A DNA stretch of 50,157 bases from Bacteroidetes bacterium UBA4416 (GTDB taxonomy: Bacteria; Bacteroidota; Bacteroidia; B-17B0; Aurantibacillaceae). The stretch spans positions 1-50,157 of the forward strand of contig DGQK01000002.1 in NCBI GenBank assembly GCA_002390745.1, written 5' to 3'. The position numbers and the translations under genes are program-made. Positions 17,320-26,094 of the stretch are shown piece by piece. Each line of letters opens with the position of its first letter. Position 1 is the first letter of the stretch. Under the pieces are notes generated by a model. The model was not told the DNA's origin and did not search any database. It worked only from the letters and a program-made list of their open reading frames with translations.

Positions 17320-17347
17320 CAGCCTGAAGAATAAACATCTTCCAGCG

Positions 17348-18934
17348 ATGAAACAAGAACTCAACCTGGCCCTCGCGCCACATATTGCTTACGACGAGCA
17401 ATTACTGAAACAGGAAGTGGCCCGCGGGCTCTCCCTGAAGCCTTCCGACAGCCTTTCTGTAAAGATCCTGAAACGCAGCGTGGATGCCCGCTCCCGAAAC
17501 ATCAAGATCAATTTAAAATTAGCCGTTTCCATCAACGAAGCCTTAGCGGAAGAAGAAATCGTGATGGACTACAAAATCGTTTCGGAAGCAAAACGCTCTA
17601 TTACCATTATCGGCGCAGGCCCTGCGGGCTTATACGCCGCATTGCGCTGTTTGGAATTAGGCATTAAGCCCATTGTGTTTGAGCGTGGAAAGGATGTTCA
17701 GGCGCGCCGCCGGGACCTGGCCGCTATCAATAAGGAACACGTTGTGAACCCCGAAAGCAATTACTGTTTCGGCGAAGGCGGTGCCGGAACCTATAGCGAC
17801 GGTAAACTCTACACGCGGTCGAGCAAGCGCGGCGACATTGAGCAGATCCTCAAAACCTTTGTATACCACGGCGCTGATGGAGTGATCCTGGTGGATGCGC
17901 ATCCGCATATCGGCACCAACAAGCTGCCGAAGATCATCTCCAACATGCGCGATACTATTCGCAATCATGGCGGAGAGATCCATTTTGAGTCGAAACTCGT
18001 AGACCTTCATTATACCAACGATACCATTACTTCCGTTCTTATCCAAAACCTAGTCAGCGGCAGTGTGCATGAACACCGCACGGAACAGCTGATCCTGGCC
18101 ACCGGCCATTCGGCCCGCGACATTTATGAGTTGCTGGATGCGAAGCAGATCCTCATAGAAGCCAAACCCTTTGCCCTGGGCGTACGCGTGGAGCATCCGC
18201 AGGAATACATCGACTCGATCCAGTACAGCTGCCGCAGCCATGAGGAAGTGATCGAAAAACGGACCTGGCTCCCGGCAGCCTCCTATAGCCTGGTGCAGCA
18301 GGTGCAGGGATCCGGCGTGTATTCGTTCTGCATGTGCCCTGGCGGCATCATTGCGCCATGCGCTACCGCACAGGATGAAGTCGTTACCAATGGCTGGAGC
18401 CCTTCGAAGCGGAACAATCCCTATGCCAACAGCGGCATCGTGGTGGGCCTGGAGCTTCCGGATTTCGCGGCTTACAAAAAACACGGCGCCCTGGCCGGCT
18501 TGCAATTGCAAAAAGAGCTGGAGCACAGGGCCTGGATGATGGGCGGCAAAACGCAAACGGCTCCGGCGCAAAACCTCCAGGACTTCGTTAACAACAAGGT
18601 AAGTGCAAAGCTCATCGACTGCTCTTACGTTCCGGGAACGGCATCCGTAAATATGCTCGACGTGCTGGGGAAACACATCGGTGGGAAATTACAGCAGGGC
18701 TTCAAAGCCTTCGGCAATAAGATGCGCGGCTATGTGAGCAACGAAGCCATCATCGTTGGCGTGGAATCGCGAACCTCAACCCCTGTGCGTATCCCGAGAG
18801 ACAAAATCACTTTACAACATGTGCAGATCAAAAACCTCTATCCCTGCGCGGAAGGCGCCGGCTATGCGGGCGGCATTGTGAGCGCCGCCATGGACGGGGT
18901 AAACTGTGTGAATGCGATCGCCGCAACGTATTAA
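17348..18934 (+). CDS. FAD-dependent dehydrogenase of the COG2509 type
   Basis: A 528-residue flavoprotein. Residues 1 to about 80 are a small N-terminal domain (NLALAPHIAYDEQLLKQEVA). The dinucleotide-binding motif GAGPAGLYAALRCLELG follows, then VFERGKDVQARRRD, and CFGEGGAGTYSDGKLYTR, a signature of this uncharacterised family. The C-terminal part has a second FAD-contact stretch (LYPCAEGAGYAGGIVSAAMDG). It stands alone between two palindromic repeats with its own promoter. Substrate and partner are unknown; homologues are simply called FAD-dependent dehydrogenases. Confidence 0.85.
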   Translation: MKQELNLALAPHIAYDEQLLKQEVARGLSLKPSDSLSVKILKRSVDARSRNIKINLKLAVSINEALAEEEIVMDYKIVSEAKRSITIIGAGPAGLYAALRCLELGIKPIVFERGKDVQARRRDLAAINKEHVVNPESNYCFGEGGAGTYSDGKLYTRSSKRGDIEQILKTFVYHGADGVILVDAHPHIGTNKLPKIISNMRDTIRNHGGEIHFESKLVDLHYTNDTITSVLIQNLVSGSVHEHRTEQLILATGHSARDIYELLDAKQILIEAKPFALGVRVEHPQEYIDSIQYSCRSHEEVIEKRTWLPAASYSLVQQVQGSGVYSFCMCPGGIIAPCATAQDEVVTNGWSPSKRNNPYANSGIVVGLELPDFAAYKKHGALAGLQLQKELEHRAWMMGGKTQTAPAQNLQDFVNNKVSAKLIDCSYVPGTASVNMLDVLGKHIGGKLQQGFKAFGNKMRGYVSNEAIIVGVESRTSTPVRIPRDKITLQHVQIKNLYPCAEGAGYAGGIVSAAMDGVNCVNAIAATY

Positions 18935-18955
18935 AATGAACACAAAGCAATGTAA

Positions 18956-18991
18956 GGTATACTGTGTCACGACGCGTCGTGACGGCATACC
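18956..18991. repeat. Extended palindrome with perfect 18-bp core
   Basis: GTCACGACGCGTCGTGAC (18966-18983) is a perfect palindrome, with further pairing of ggtat (18956-18960) and atacc (18987-18991). It lies after the FAD gene and may act as a transcript end, although there is no T run. Confidence 0.6.
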
Positions 18992-19117
18992 CATCGATGC
19001 TATTGGCATTTTCTAATACCACTAAGCCTCCACAGGGCTAAAGAGCCGGTTTTGCATGCTCATCTGCTTAACCAGCGATCCGTGTCTGCCTATCGCCAGT
19101 CGGTTCCTGGCAGAGCC

Positions 19118-20371
19118 TCATTCCTTTTTCGTCTTTAAGATCAAACGCAACGAGGAATCTTTCGCAATGTAGTTCCAGGCCCAGTTGAAGAAGATCTGCA
19201 ATTTATTCCTGACACTTAAAATCAGCATGAGGTGCAGGAACATCCAGAAGAACCAGGCCAGGTAACCGTGAAATTTCCAGAAGGGCAGATCCACTACGGC
19301 CTTGTGTTTTCCAACGGTAGCCATCGAGCCCAGGTCTTTGTACTCGTATTCCACCTGCTCTTTGCCTTTCATCATCTTCACTAAATTGTGCGCCAGGTTC
19401 TTTCCCTGGTTAATCGCCACATTGGCCAGCTGCGGATGCCCGCTGGGGTATTTCGGCGTTTCCATATACGCAATATCCCCAATGGCATAAATGTTTTTGG
19501 TTCCGAGTACTTTGTTGTAACGGTCTACCTTGTAGCGGTTCCTCACCATGTTCTCCGGGTTCAGCCCCGGGATCACATTACCCGTTACACCGGCAGCCCA
19601 GATAAGGCTTTGCGAAGGGATCGTTTCGCCTGTGTTCAATACAGCCGTTTTCCCATCATAATTGGTGACGAAGGTTTCTGTTTTCACGATCACTCCCAGC
19701 TCTTCGAGGTATTTCCTGGAAGCGGTCTTTGCCTGGTCGCTCATGCTGTTCAGCGTGTTCTTGCTGCCTTCCAGCAAGTATACCTTAAGGCCCGAAAAAT
19801 CCATGTGCGGATAATCGCGCGGAAGGATGTTACGTTTCATCTCCGAAAAGGCACCTGCCAGCTCAACGCCTGTCGGGCCGGCGCCTACAAGCACAATATT
19901 GAGCAGCGATTCCCGCTCTTCGGCCTTTGCCGTAATGAGCTTTTCGAAGTTCATCAGGATTCTGTTGCGGATCTCGATGGACTCTTCAGTGGTTTTCATC
20001 GAGAGGGCATGTTTTTCGATCTCTGCATTTCCGAAGAAATTGGTCTTGCAGCCGCTGGCAATGATGAGGTAGTCGTAATCGTAGATGCCGATGCTGGTTT
20101 CTACCTGGTTGCTTTCGGACCTGATACCCGTAACTTCCGCCAGCCTGATCTGCACATTTGCCGATTTCTGAAAGATCTTGCGGAACGGGAAGGAAATGTT
20201 GGAAGGCTCGAGCCGCGCGCTGGCTACCTGGTAATAGAGCGGCTGAAACTGGTGATGGTTCTGCTTATCGATAAGCATCACATCATAGTCTGATTTGTTA
20301 AGGGCTTTGGCAACATGAAGGCCGGCAAATCCACCGCCTACCAATACTACTTTTTTTCGTTCAGGTTTCAT
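19118..20371 (-). CDS. ndh: Type II NADH:quinone oxidoreductase (NDH-2)
   Basis: A 417-residue flavoprotein from ATG 20371 (MKPERKKVVLVGGGFAGLHVAKAL). GGGFAGLHVAKAL is the FAD-binding motif; VLVGAGPTGVELAGAFSEM binds NADH; and KNIYAIGDIAYMETPKYP is the second FAD contact. The C-terminal hydrophobic stretch (FHGYLAWFFWMFLHLMLILSV) gives membrane attachment. NDH-2 passes electrons from NADH to menaquinone without pumping protons. It follows hemJ by 58 bases on the same strand, so the two may form an operon. Confidence 0.92.
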   Translation of the reverse strand: MKPERKKVVLVGGGFAGLHVAKALNKSDYDVMLIDKQNHHQFQPLYYQVASARLEPSNISFPFRKIFQKSANVQIRLAEVTGIRSESNQVETSIGIYDYDYLIIASGCKTNFFGNAEIEKHALSMKTTEESIEIRNRILMNFEKLITAKAEERESLLNIVLVGAGPTGVELAGAFSEMKRNILPRDYPHMDFSGLKVYLLEGSKNTLNSMSDQAKTASRKYLEELGVIVKTETFVTNYDGKTAVLNTGETIPSQSLIWAAGVTGNVIPGLNPENMVRNRYKVDRYNKVLGTKNIYAIGDIAYMETPKYPSGHPQLANVAINQGKNLAHNLVKMMKGKEQVEYEYKDLGSMATVGKHKAVVDLPFWKFHGYLAWFFWMFLHLMLILSVRNKLQIFFNWAWNYIAKDSSLRLILKTKKE

Positions 20372-20429
20372 AAACACATTTATATCATCAAACAAACAAG
20401 CTGATCAACTACAAATGTGTTTTTTTTGG

Positions 20430-21029
20430 TTACTGCACGCCTGTATTCTGATCGGCTTCCCTGTTCTCGGGTTCTCCTGGTTGTTTCGTTTCGTTGATCG
20501 CTTTGCGTTGCTTTTTGTAGATGTATACACCTGCCATCAAGAGCCCCGCAAAGGCGAACAGGCCAAGCATGCCCCAAACCAGGCCGCTCGACGATTTAAC
20601 AATGACTAAAAACACTATAGCCACAAGCAAAACTGTTGCCAGCTCATTGAACAGGCGGAGCTTGAAAGAACCTGTCCGGAATATCCCGGCGCTTTGCTGC
20701 TTATAGAAGACGTGGCATTGCAAATGGTAAAAAATGAGTATGGTGACGAAGATGAGCTTCAGCCACATCCATGGCTGGTAAAGCAAGACCGTATTTTTGA
20801 TGAGCATCCAGCTCCCGAAGATCACTGTGCCAATGGCGGATGGCCAGGTGATGATGTACCAGAGCTTTTTCTGCATCAGCAGCAATTGCTGCGTAAGGAT
20901 ACTTTTGGCAGGCTCTTCTTTCCCATTGGCCTCTGCAGTGTAGATGAACAGCCTTACCATGTAAAACAGGCCCGCAAACCAGCAAACAACGAAAATAACG
21001 TGAAGGGCTTTTATGTAATTGTACTCCAA
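20430..21029 (-). CDS. hemJ: Protoporphyrinogen IX oxidase, HemJ type
   Basis: A 199-residue membrane protein with about five hydrophobic helices. The start YNYIKALHVIFVVCWFAGLFYMVRLFIY fits the HemJ/UPF0093 family, including the conserved His and the W-F-A-G-L-F segment, and WMWLKLIFVTILIFYHLQCH carries the second conserved Lys/His region. HemJ oxidises protoporphyrinogen IX to protoporphyrin IX in haem synthesis, probably feeding electrons to quinone, which suits its position before ndh. The C-terminal KKQRKAINETKQPGE tail is cytoplasmic. Confidence 0.85.
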   Translation of the reverse strand: MEYNYIKALHVIFVVCWFAGLFYMVRLFIYTAEANGKEEPAKSILTQQLLLMQKKLWYIITWPSAIGTVIFGSWMLIKNTVLLYQPWMWLKLIFVTILIFYHLQCHVFYKQQSAGIFRTGSFKLRLFNELATVLLVAIVFLVIVKSSSGLVWGMLGLFAFAGLLMAGVYIYKKQRKAINETKQPGEPENREADQNTGVQ

Positions 21030-21060
21030 AATATTATTTTAATTGCTGCCGTAAAGGTAG

Positions 21061-21068
21061 TACTTTTG
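21061..21068 (+). promoter_or_regulatory. Probable -7 element of the thioesterase gene
   Basis: TACTTTTG matches TAnnTTTG, 17 bases before the ATG at 21086. A TTG at 21043-21045 is closer than the usual spacing. Confidence 0.4.
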
Positions 21069-21085
21069 AGGCACAAAATTCAATT

Positions 21086-21610
21086 ATGAGCGCATTAAAA
21101 GCCAAATCTGCCATACATTCCCTCACAACCAATACGGAAGTTGTACTCCCCAATGATACCAATCATATCGGCAACCTGTTTGGGGGGAAGTTGTTGCAAT
21201 GGATGGACATAACAGCCGCTATTGCGGCAGGGAGGCATTGCAACCGGGTGGTGGTTACCGCCAATATCAACCACGTGTCCTTCGATATTCCGATCAGGCA
21301 AAACAGCGTGGTGACCCTCGAGGCAAAAGTATCCCGGGCTTTTACCAGCAGCATGGAAGTATATATCGACGTGTTTGTGGAAGACCGTATCACGGGCAAA
21401 AAAACCAAGTGCAATGAGGCTATTTTTACCTTTGTGGCCATCGACCAACACGGCTCTCCCCTGCCCGTGCCTCCGGTGATCCCGGAAACAGAGATCGAGA
21501 AAAAACGCTATGAAGGCGCTCTGCGCAGAAGGCAGTTGTCTTTGATCCTTGCTGGCCGTATGAAGCCTGATGATGCGACGGAACTGAAGGCTTTGTTTAT
21601 GAAGGATTAG
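21086..21610 (+). CDS. Acyl-CoA thioesterase, YciA/hotdog type
   Basis: A 174-residue single hotdog domain protein. NHIGNLFGGKLLQWMDITAAIAAGRHC is the conserved helix region with the Asp, followed by NHVSFDIPIRQNSVVTLEAKV and FTFVAID, as in YciA and cytosolic acyl-CoA hydrolases. A charged C-terminal extension (RYEGALRRRQLSL) follows the fold. It should hydrolyse acyl-CoA to free acid and CoA. Divergent from hemJ with 56 bases between the starts. Confidence 0.87.
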   Translation: MSALKAKSAIHSLTTNTEVVLPNDTNHIGNLFGGKLLQWMDITAAIAAGRHCNRVVVTANINHVSFDIPIRQNSVVTLEAKVSRAFTSSMEVYIDVFVEDRITGKKTKCNEAIFTFVAIDQHGSPLPVPPVIPETEIEKKRYEGALRRRQLSLILAGRMKPDDATELKALFMKD

Positions 21611-21657
21611 TTACCGGTAGTAAAATCTCTGGTTTCAGCTTATGCTCAGATGATAAG

Positions 21658-22464
21658 CTATTTAACCGATAACGAAATGCCAAGATTGAGCATATATGTC
21701 CTGATCTTCTCATATTTCACCGTCTGATATTCCCCATAACTGTAGTTCTCCTGGTATCCTCCGAAAATATCATACCTGTATACAATGCCTGCTCTGAGGT
21801 AAATAAAGGATATAAGCTTATATGAAACATTAAATGATCCTTTAACAGCCATCCCCGGTCCCCAGGTGCTCAGGTATTTTCTATTGTACACTGAAAAGGT
21901 TCGTGGAGTCGGATAATAGCCTGTATTCCCTGTGATCTCTATCTGTCGCTTTATCGTTTGATAGGTTTGTTTATAGACATCGATCCCCAAATCTCCGTCC
22001 CATATTAATCGTTTCCGTTTTCTTCCATAACCCACTCCCAAAAAACCATTCATTGTTTGAAGGTTTATGGTTTCTTTTGCTTTATAGGTGTAAACCGGAG
22101 CTGTGTTATATCCATGATCAAGGTCACCGTAATAAACCGGTGTATGAAACAGGATCGAATTAAATGAAATGCTGTTGACGATCTTAATGCCATAACGCAG
22201 ATCGCAATCCAGTTTAACCTCATGACCATATTTTTGTGCAACGGTCTTAGCATTTCCAAATCCGCCGCCGTACCCATAACTGTTGACTTTTAAACCGGCG
22301 TTAAAGCTTTGAGATGTTGAATAGTTAAAGGTTTCAATCCCATAACCTGCATAATAACTGAACTTGAAAAAATAACGCAAGCTATCATGCCTTCCGGCCA
22401 ACATACGTAGACTAAATAAAAATAGTACTACGAAACTCAGGGGTATTCTAAATCTGGCTGACAT
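21658..22464 (-). CDS. Hypothetical outer-membrane beta-barrel protein
   Basis: Not recognised. From ATG 22464 (MSARFRIPLSFVVLFLFSLRMLAG) it is 268 residues with a signal peptide and then Tyr- and Gly-rich amphipathic strands (YYAGYGIETFNYSTSQSF, GFLGVGYGRKRKRLIWDG), ending in MLNLGISLSVK. That pattern fits a small outer-membrane barrel. Its start overlaps the end of the glycosyltransferase gene by 17 bases, so the two are co-transcribed. An upstream in-frame ATG at 22473 is possible. Confidence 0.65.
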   Translation of the reverse strand: MSARFRIPLSFVVLFLFSLRMLAGRHDSLRYFFKFSYYAGYGIETFNYSTSQSFNAGLKVNSYGYGGGFGNAKTVAQKYGHEVKLDCDLRYGIKIVNSISFNSILFHTPVYYGDLDHGYNTAPVYTYKAKETINLQTMNGFLGVGYGRKRKRLIWDGDLGIDVYKQTYQTIKRQIEITGNTGYYPTPRTFSVYNRKYLSTWGPGMAVKGSFNVSYKLISFIYLRAGIVYRYDIFGGYQENYSYGEYQTVKYEKIRTYMLNLGISLSVK

Positions 22465-23404
22465 CAATATCATTCATGCATTTAAAATGCCCCTTTGGGC
22501 ATTTGCGGTAACCCAGTTTGGAGCAGGGCCTGCAGGACAATCCCTTTACTTCCAGGATCTTTGAATGTTCGCCGGGCAGGTAAGGTCCCATCCCGAATTC
22601 CGGAATGGTATTGCCCCACACGGAAACAATGTTTTTTTGATAAGCGGCTGCAATGTGCATCAGGCCTGTATCGGAGCTGATCACCTTCTGCGCCTGCCGG
22701 ATCACCGATGCCGATTGGTTCAGGCTCTGGGAGCCACAGAGGCTGATCACTTTTTCCTCGTAAGCAATGGCTACCTGGTTGGCAATCTCCGTATCTTCTT
22801 TTCCGCCCAACAACACGAGCGGCCTGCTGTTATGCTTACAGATCTCCAGCAGCTGGTGCAGGGGAATGCGCTTTGTAAAATAAGAGCCGCCAACCACTAA
22901 GGCATCGTAGCCCTGCTGAAAGGCTGCCGGCAGTTTTTGTGAAATGTCCACTTCATCCTTTGCCTCAATAAAATAATCCAATCCCTTACCATCGTTCCTG
23001 ACGCCCAGCGGCAGCACCGTTTCCATATAACGGTCTACGATATGCTTATGCGGCAAGCGGTTGATCTTAAAATACACCATGAGGAATTTCTCCCAGTTGA
23101 GCTTATTGAAGCTATAGCTCGTTTTTCCGAGAGCTTTTTTCAGGCGCAGGGTCCTGGCATTGTGATGAAGGTCGATGATGCAATCATAGTTCTCCGCCTT
23201 CAGCTGCGGGATCACTTCGCTCAGTTCCTCATCCATGGTATACAGCTTATCGATGTAAGGATTGTGCCGGATGACCGAAGCAAATTTCTCTTTGGTGAGG
23301 TAGTGCACCTGCACCCCGCTGAGCTGCTGCTTCACACAGCGCAGCACCGGCGTGGTAAGGACAATGTCTCCGATGGAGCTGAATCTGACGATCAGAACTT
23401 TCAA
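22448..23404 (-). CDS. Glycosyltransferase family 9 (heptosyltransferase-like)
   Basis: A 318-residue GT-B enzyme. The N-terminus MKVLIVRFSSIGDIVLTTPVLRCV is the GT9 signature, and the donor-binding half has VISSDTGLMHIAAAYQKNIVSVWG, with the conserved D-x-G-x-x-H. Members add ADP-heptose or a similar sugar to lipid A-core. The C-terminal SCRPCSKLGYRKCPKGHFKC is Cys rich, as in WaaF-related proteins. hldD, which makes ADP-heptose, lies 3.5 kb away on the same strand, which supports a heptosyltransferase role. The lipoprotein gene upstream is 14 bases away. Confidence 0.85.
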   Translation of the reverse strand: MKVLIVRFSSIGDIVLTTPVLRCVKQQLSGVQVHYLTKEKFASVIRHNPYIDKLYTMDEELSEVIPQLKAENYDCIIDLHHNARTLRLKKALGKTSYSFNKLNWEKFLMVYFKINRLPHKHIVDRYMETVLPLGVRNDGKGLDYFIEAKDEVDISQKLPAAFQQGYDALVVGGSYFTKRIPLHQLLEICKHNSRPLVLLGGKEDTEIANQVAIAYEEKVISLCGSQSLNQSASVIRQAQKVISSDTGLMHIAAAYQKNIVSVWGNTIPEFGMGPYLPGEHSKILEVKGLSCRPCSKLGYRKCPKGHFKCMNDIDVSQI

Positions 23405-23418
23405 GTGCGGGAAATTAA

Positions 23419-23868
23419 TTACTTAGGCGAAAAATGATATTCTTTGGCAACGCCGTTCCCGTAGAATGAGCGGAGCCATAATTCTTTTTCATAGAGCTTC
23501 ATGATCTGGAACACCGAAGGGGAAGGCACGGCGCCGTAGCTGACTGTTTTGGGCGTGATCTGCAGATCTTCCTTCCCGGAGGCAAAGGCCCAGCCGCCGG
23601 TTTCGGTAACCGAAAAGCCCCTGAAACTGTAGGAGATCGTATAGCTTCCCGACTTGGTTAAGATTACTGTATAATCATTAAAAAAACCGGTGAAATAGGC
23701 TGTGGAATCCACTCCTCCGCTGATCAGGGCATCGAGCTTCCAGGTATTGGCCACTCGTTCTTTTTTGCTTCTCAGGCTAATGGCCGGCCCTTCTGGATAT
23801 TTTTTGCAGCCTTCCAGCAAGACCAGGCTTCCGAACAAGCCTAAAAAAATTACAGCGATTTGTTTCAT
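23419..23868 (-). CDS. Small lipoprotein, lipocalin-like
   Basis: A 149-residue protein with a signal peptide and lipobox (FGSLVLLEGC, Cys21). The rest is beta-rich: NTWKLDAL, DYTVILTKSGSYTISYSF, GGWAFASGKEDLQI and LYEKELWLRSFY, an arrangement like the lipocalin-like lipoproteins common in Bacteroidota. It begins the minus-strand run with the GT9 and beta-barrel genes. Function unknown. Confidence 0.75.
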   Translation of the reverse strand: MKQIAVIFLGLFGSLVLLEGCKKYPEGPAISLRSKKERVANTWKLDALISGGVDSTAYFTGFFNDYTVILTKSGSYTISYSFRGFSVTETGGWAFASGKEDLQITPKTVSYGAVPSPSVFQIMKLYEKELWLRSFYGNGVAKEYHFSPK

Positions 23869-23874
23869 TGTTAG

Positions 23875-23882
23875 TAAATTTG
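23875..23882 (+). promoter_or_regulatory. Probable -7 element of the FadL-like gene
   Basis: TAAATTTG matches the consensus, 41 bases before ATG 23924, in the short divergent gap. No -33 at standard spacing. Confidence 0.35.
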
Positions 23883-23923
23883 TCAGCGCAAATCAATACA
23901 CATCAAAAATAGAAAAATATTCC

Positions 23924-25330
23924 ATGCGTAAGGCTTCGGCAGGTATTCTTTTTATGCTTCAGCTGTTGTGCCACAGCCAGGACAACAACTACTGGAACAT
24001 GCAGTTCGGCGCCAAATCGGCCTTGCTGGGCGGTGCTGTTACAGGCGCTTATGCGGATAACGGAACCATGTACTATAACCCTGCGGGATTGAATTTCAGG
24101 GACAGTACAAACATCAACGTATCGGCCAATCTCTACAAGGTAGAGCGCATGCGGGTGAAGAACGCCCTGGGCAACGGCATCAACCTTACTTCTTACAACT
24201 TTGATGTGACACCTCAGCTCATCAGCGGATCGCGCAAACTTTCGGAGCATGTTGGGATCGGTGCGGTGGTGCTAACGCACAACGATGTGGACCTTACCTT
24301 TCAACAATCCTACTCCGCCCCGAAGGCCATTTATCCGGGCGATACGGTATTCAAGCGGAATTACATCGGCGATTTCGATTACCGCAACCGGATCAACGAG
24401 CAATGGTTCGGCCTCTGCATGTCTTTCAGGCTTAATCCAAAGCTCACCGTTGGCTTTACCCATTTTTTCAATTACCGCTTTCAGCGTTTCTCACAGCATA
24501 TCTCTGCCACTGCTATCAGCCAGGACACAACCACCTTCAAAGGCTTTACATCACAATACGATTACAACCGCGATGTGCGCTACGATGTGGTGAGCACTAT
24601 GGCAAAGTTCGGGGTGATGTACAGACCCGGCCACCGGCTCAGCGTAGGGCTCAGCATGACCATGCCTTCGCTTACGCTCTTCGGAGTTGGGAAAACGTAT
24701 ACGAAAGTATACTCCTCCAACCTCGCCTACAACAACTACGAGAGCTATACGGTATTCGACCGGCAAAAGGGATTGAATGCGACGTATGACACTCCCTTCT
24801 CCATTTCTGTGGGAATTAAGGCACGTTTCGGGAAGCTGAAGACCTACCTGTCGGCAGAGTATTTCGCCCCGATCGAAAAGTACGACATCATCAATCCTAC
24901 CGACTCGCTCAACATCAACAAATCGGGCGTGGAGTACAACTCGTCCAACCTCCTCTCGGTTGAATATTCGGCCCAGCAAGTGCTGAACGGCGCCATTGGC
25001 CTCGAATATGCGCTGTTTGAAAAGCTGCATGTCCTGGGCAGCTTCAGAACCGATTTCAACACCCAAACCAATAAGCTCACCGCGCAGGACAACAACAGCC
25101 TGGCAACTTCCTACATCGACCTGTACCATGCCACGCTTGGCTGCGTCGTGCGTAAGAATAAGAAGAGCTATATTGTCGGCCTCTCCTACAGCTTCGGGCA
25201 ACTATTCTCCCAAAAGCAATTCGCCGATTTCAATAACCCGACAGACGCCTCCAATCTGCTGGGCGCAACCTTCAAAAAAGCAACATACGATTACAGGAGC
25301 CTGGGCCTTATCTTTGGCATTGCCTTATGA
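23924..25330 (+). CDS. Outer-membrane transport protein, OMPP1/FadL/TodX family
   Basis: A 468-residue protein from ATG 23924, which gives the signal peptide MRKASAGILFMLQLLCHSQ; the frame is open further upstream but that part reads through the promoter of the opposite gene. After the signal comes AKSALLGGAVTGAYADNGTMYYNPAGLNF, the N-terminal plug signature of the FadL family (Gly-Gly-Ala and YNPAGL). The remainder is a long series of amphipathic strands. FadL-type channels carry hydrophobic molecules across the outer membrane. T9SS PorV belongs to the same superfamily, but this protein is longer. Its stop overlaps the tatD start (ATGA). Confidence 0.8.
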   Translation: MRKASAGILFMLQLLCHSQDNNYWNMQFGAKSALLGGAVTGAYADNGTMYYNPAGLNFRDSTNINVSANLYKVERMRVKNALGNGINLTSYNFDVTPQLISGSRKLSEHVGIGAVVLTHNDVDLTFQQSYSAPKAIYPGDTVFKRNYIGDFDYRNRINEQWFGLCMSFRLNPKLTVGFTHFFNYRFQRFSQHISATAISQDTTTFKGFTSQYDYNRDVRYDVVSTMAKFGVMYRPGHRLSVGLSMTMPSLTLFGVGKTYTKVYSSNLAYNNYESYTVFDRQKGLNATYDTPFSISVGIKARFGKLKTYLSAEYFAPIEKYDIINPTDSLNINKSGVEYNSSNLLSVEYSAQQVLNGAIGLEYALFEKLHVLGSFRTDFNTQTNKLTAQDNNSLATSYIDLYHATLGCVVRKNKKSYIVGLSYSFGQLFSQKQFADFNNPTDASNLLGATFKKATYDYRSLGLIFGIAL

Positions 25331-26094
25331 CATTTACCGACACACATACTCACCTCTATTCCGAACAGTTTAATGCCGACAGAACGGCCATGATCGAAGC
25401 AGCCATTGCCAAAGGCGTGAAGACATTTTACCTGCCCAATATCGACCATGAAAGCATCGATGGCATGCTGGCGCTGGAAGAGCAGTTTCCGGGACAATGC
25501 CTGCCTATGATGGGCCTGCATCCCTGCTCGGTGAATGCCGGCTATCAACAGGAGCTTGACCTGGTGAAGCAATGGCTCGATAAGCGACGCTTTGCCGCCA
25601 TCGGCGAGATCGGCATTGACCTGTATTGGGACAAGACCTTTATCAGAGAGCAGGAGATCGCTTTCCGCCAGCAGATCGACTGGGCGCTGGAATCCGGCTA
25701 TACGATTTCCATCCACTGCCGCAGTGCCTTCGATGAGATCTACGCCATCCTGAAGTCTTACCCCAAATTGCCAAAAAGCATTTTTCACTGCTTCAGCGGG
25801 AACACCGAGCAGGCAGAGCTCATCATCGCCCTGGGCAATTTCAAATTAGGGATCGGCGGTGTGGTGACTTTTAAGAATTCCGGATTGGACAAGGTGGTGG
25901 AAAACATTGGCCTGGAGCACCTGGTGCTGGAAACGGACGCGCCTTACCTGGCGCCTGTTCCGCATCGCGGCAAGCGCAACGAGAGCGCGTACATCCCGCT
26001 CATTGCCGAAAAAATCGCCGCCATCAAGGGAATTTCCCTGGAAGAAGTAGCCTCCGTGACCTCACAAAACGCGCTGGACATCTTTGGCAACTAA
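25327..26094 (+). CDS. tatD: TatD-family metal-dependent DNase
   Basis: A 255-residue TIM-barrel hydrolase. Metal ligands are visible: THTH at residues 5 to 8 (FTDTHTHLYS), the Glu in AAIGEIGIDLYW, His in ISIHCRS and IFHCFSGN, and Asp in LVLETDAPYLAPVPHRGKRN. Family members are 3'-5' exonucleases or tRNA/DNA repair nucleases. It overlaps the upstream FadL-like gene by four bases and the next gene by eleven. Confidence 0.9.
   Translation: MTFTDTHTHLYSEQFNADRTAMIEAAIAKGVKTFYLPNIDHESIDGMLALEEQFPGQCLPMMGLHPCSVNAGYQQELDLVKQWLDKRRFAAIGEIGIDLYWDKTFIREQEIAFRQQIDWALESGYTISIHCRSAFDEIYAILKSYPKLPKSIFHCFSGNTEQAELIIALGNFKLGIGGVVTFKNSGLDKVVENIGLEHLVLETDAPYLAPVPHRGKRNESAYIPLIAEKIAAIKGISLEEVASVTSQNALDIFGN

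Larger units (their letters stand above)
16919..17347. other. Structured intergenic region with palindromes
   Basis: No gene seen. Contains a hairpin aatctttttgcc (17011-17022) / ggcaaaaaggatt (17032-17044, one bulge), two segments that are degenerate inverted copies of each other (about 17039-17066 and 17109-17135), and two 14-base palindromes of the CACGA-NGNN-TCGTG type (17177-17190 and 17235-17248). The FAD-protein promoter is at its right edge. Confidence 0.5.

Noticed and set aside
23702..23923. Longer N-terminus of the FadL-like protein
   Set aside because: The added 74 residues read antisense through the opposite lipoprotein gene and lack a signal peptide; the ATG at 23924 gives one.
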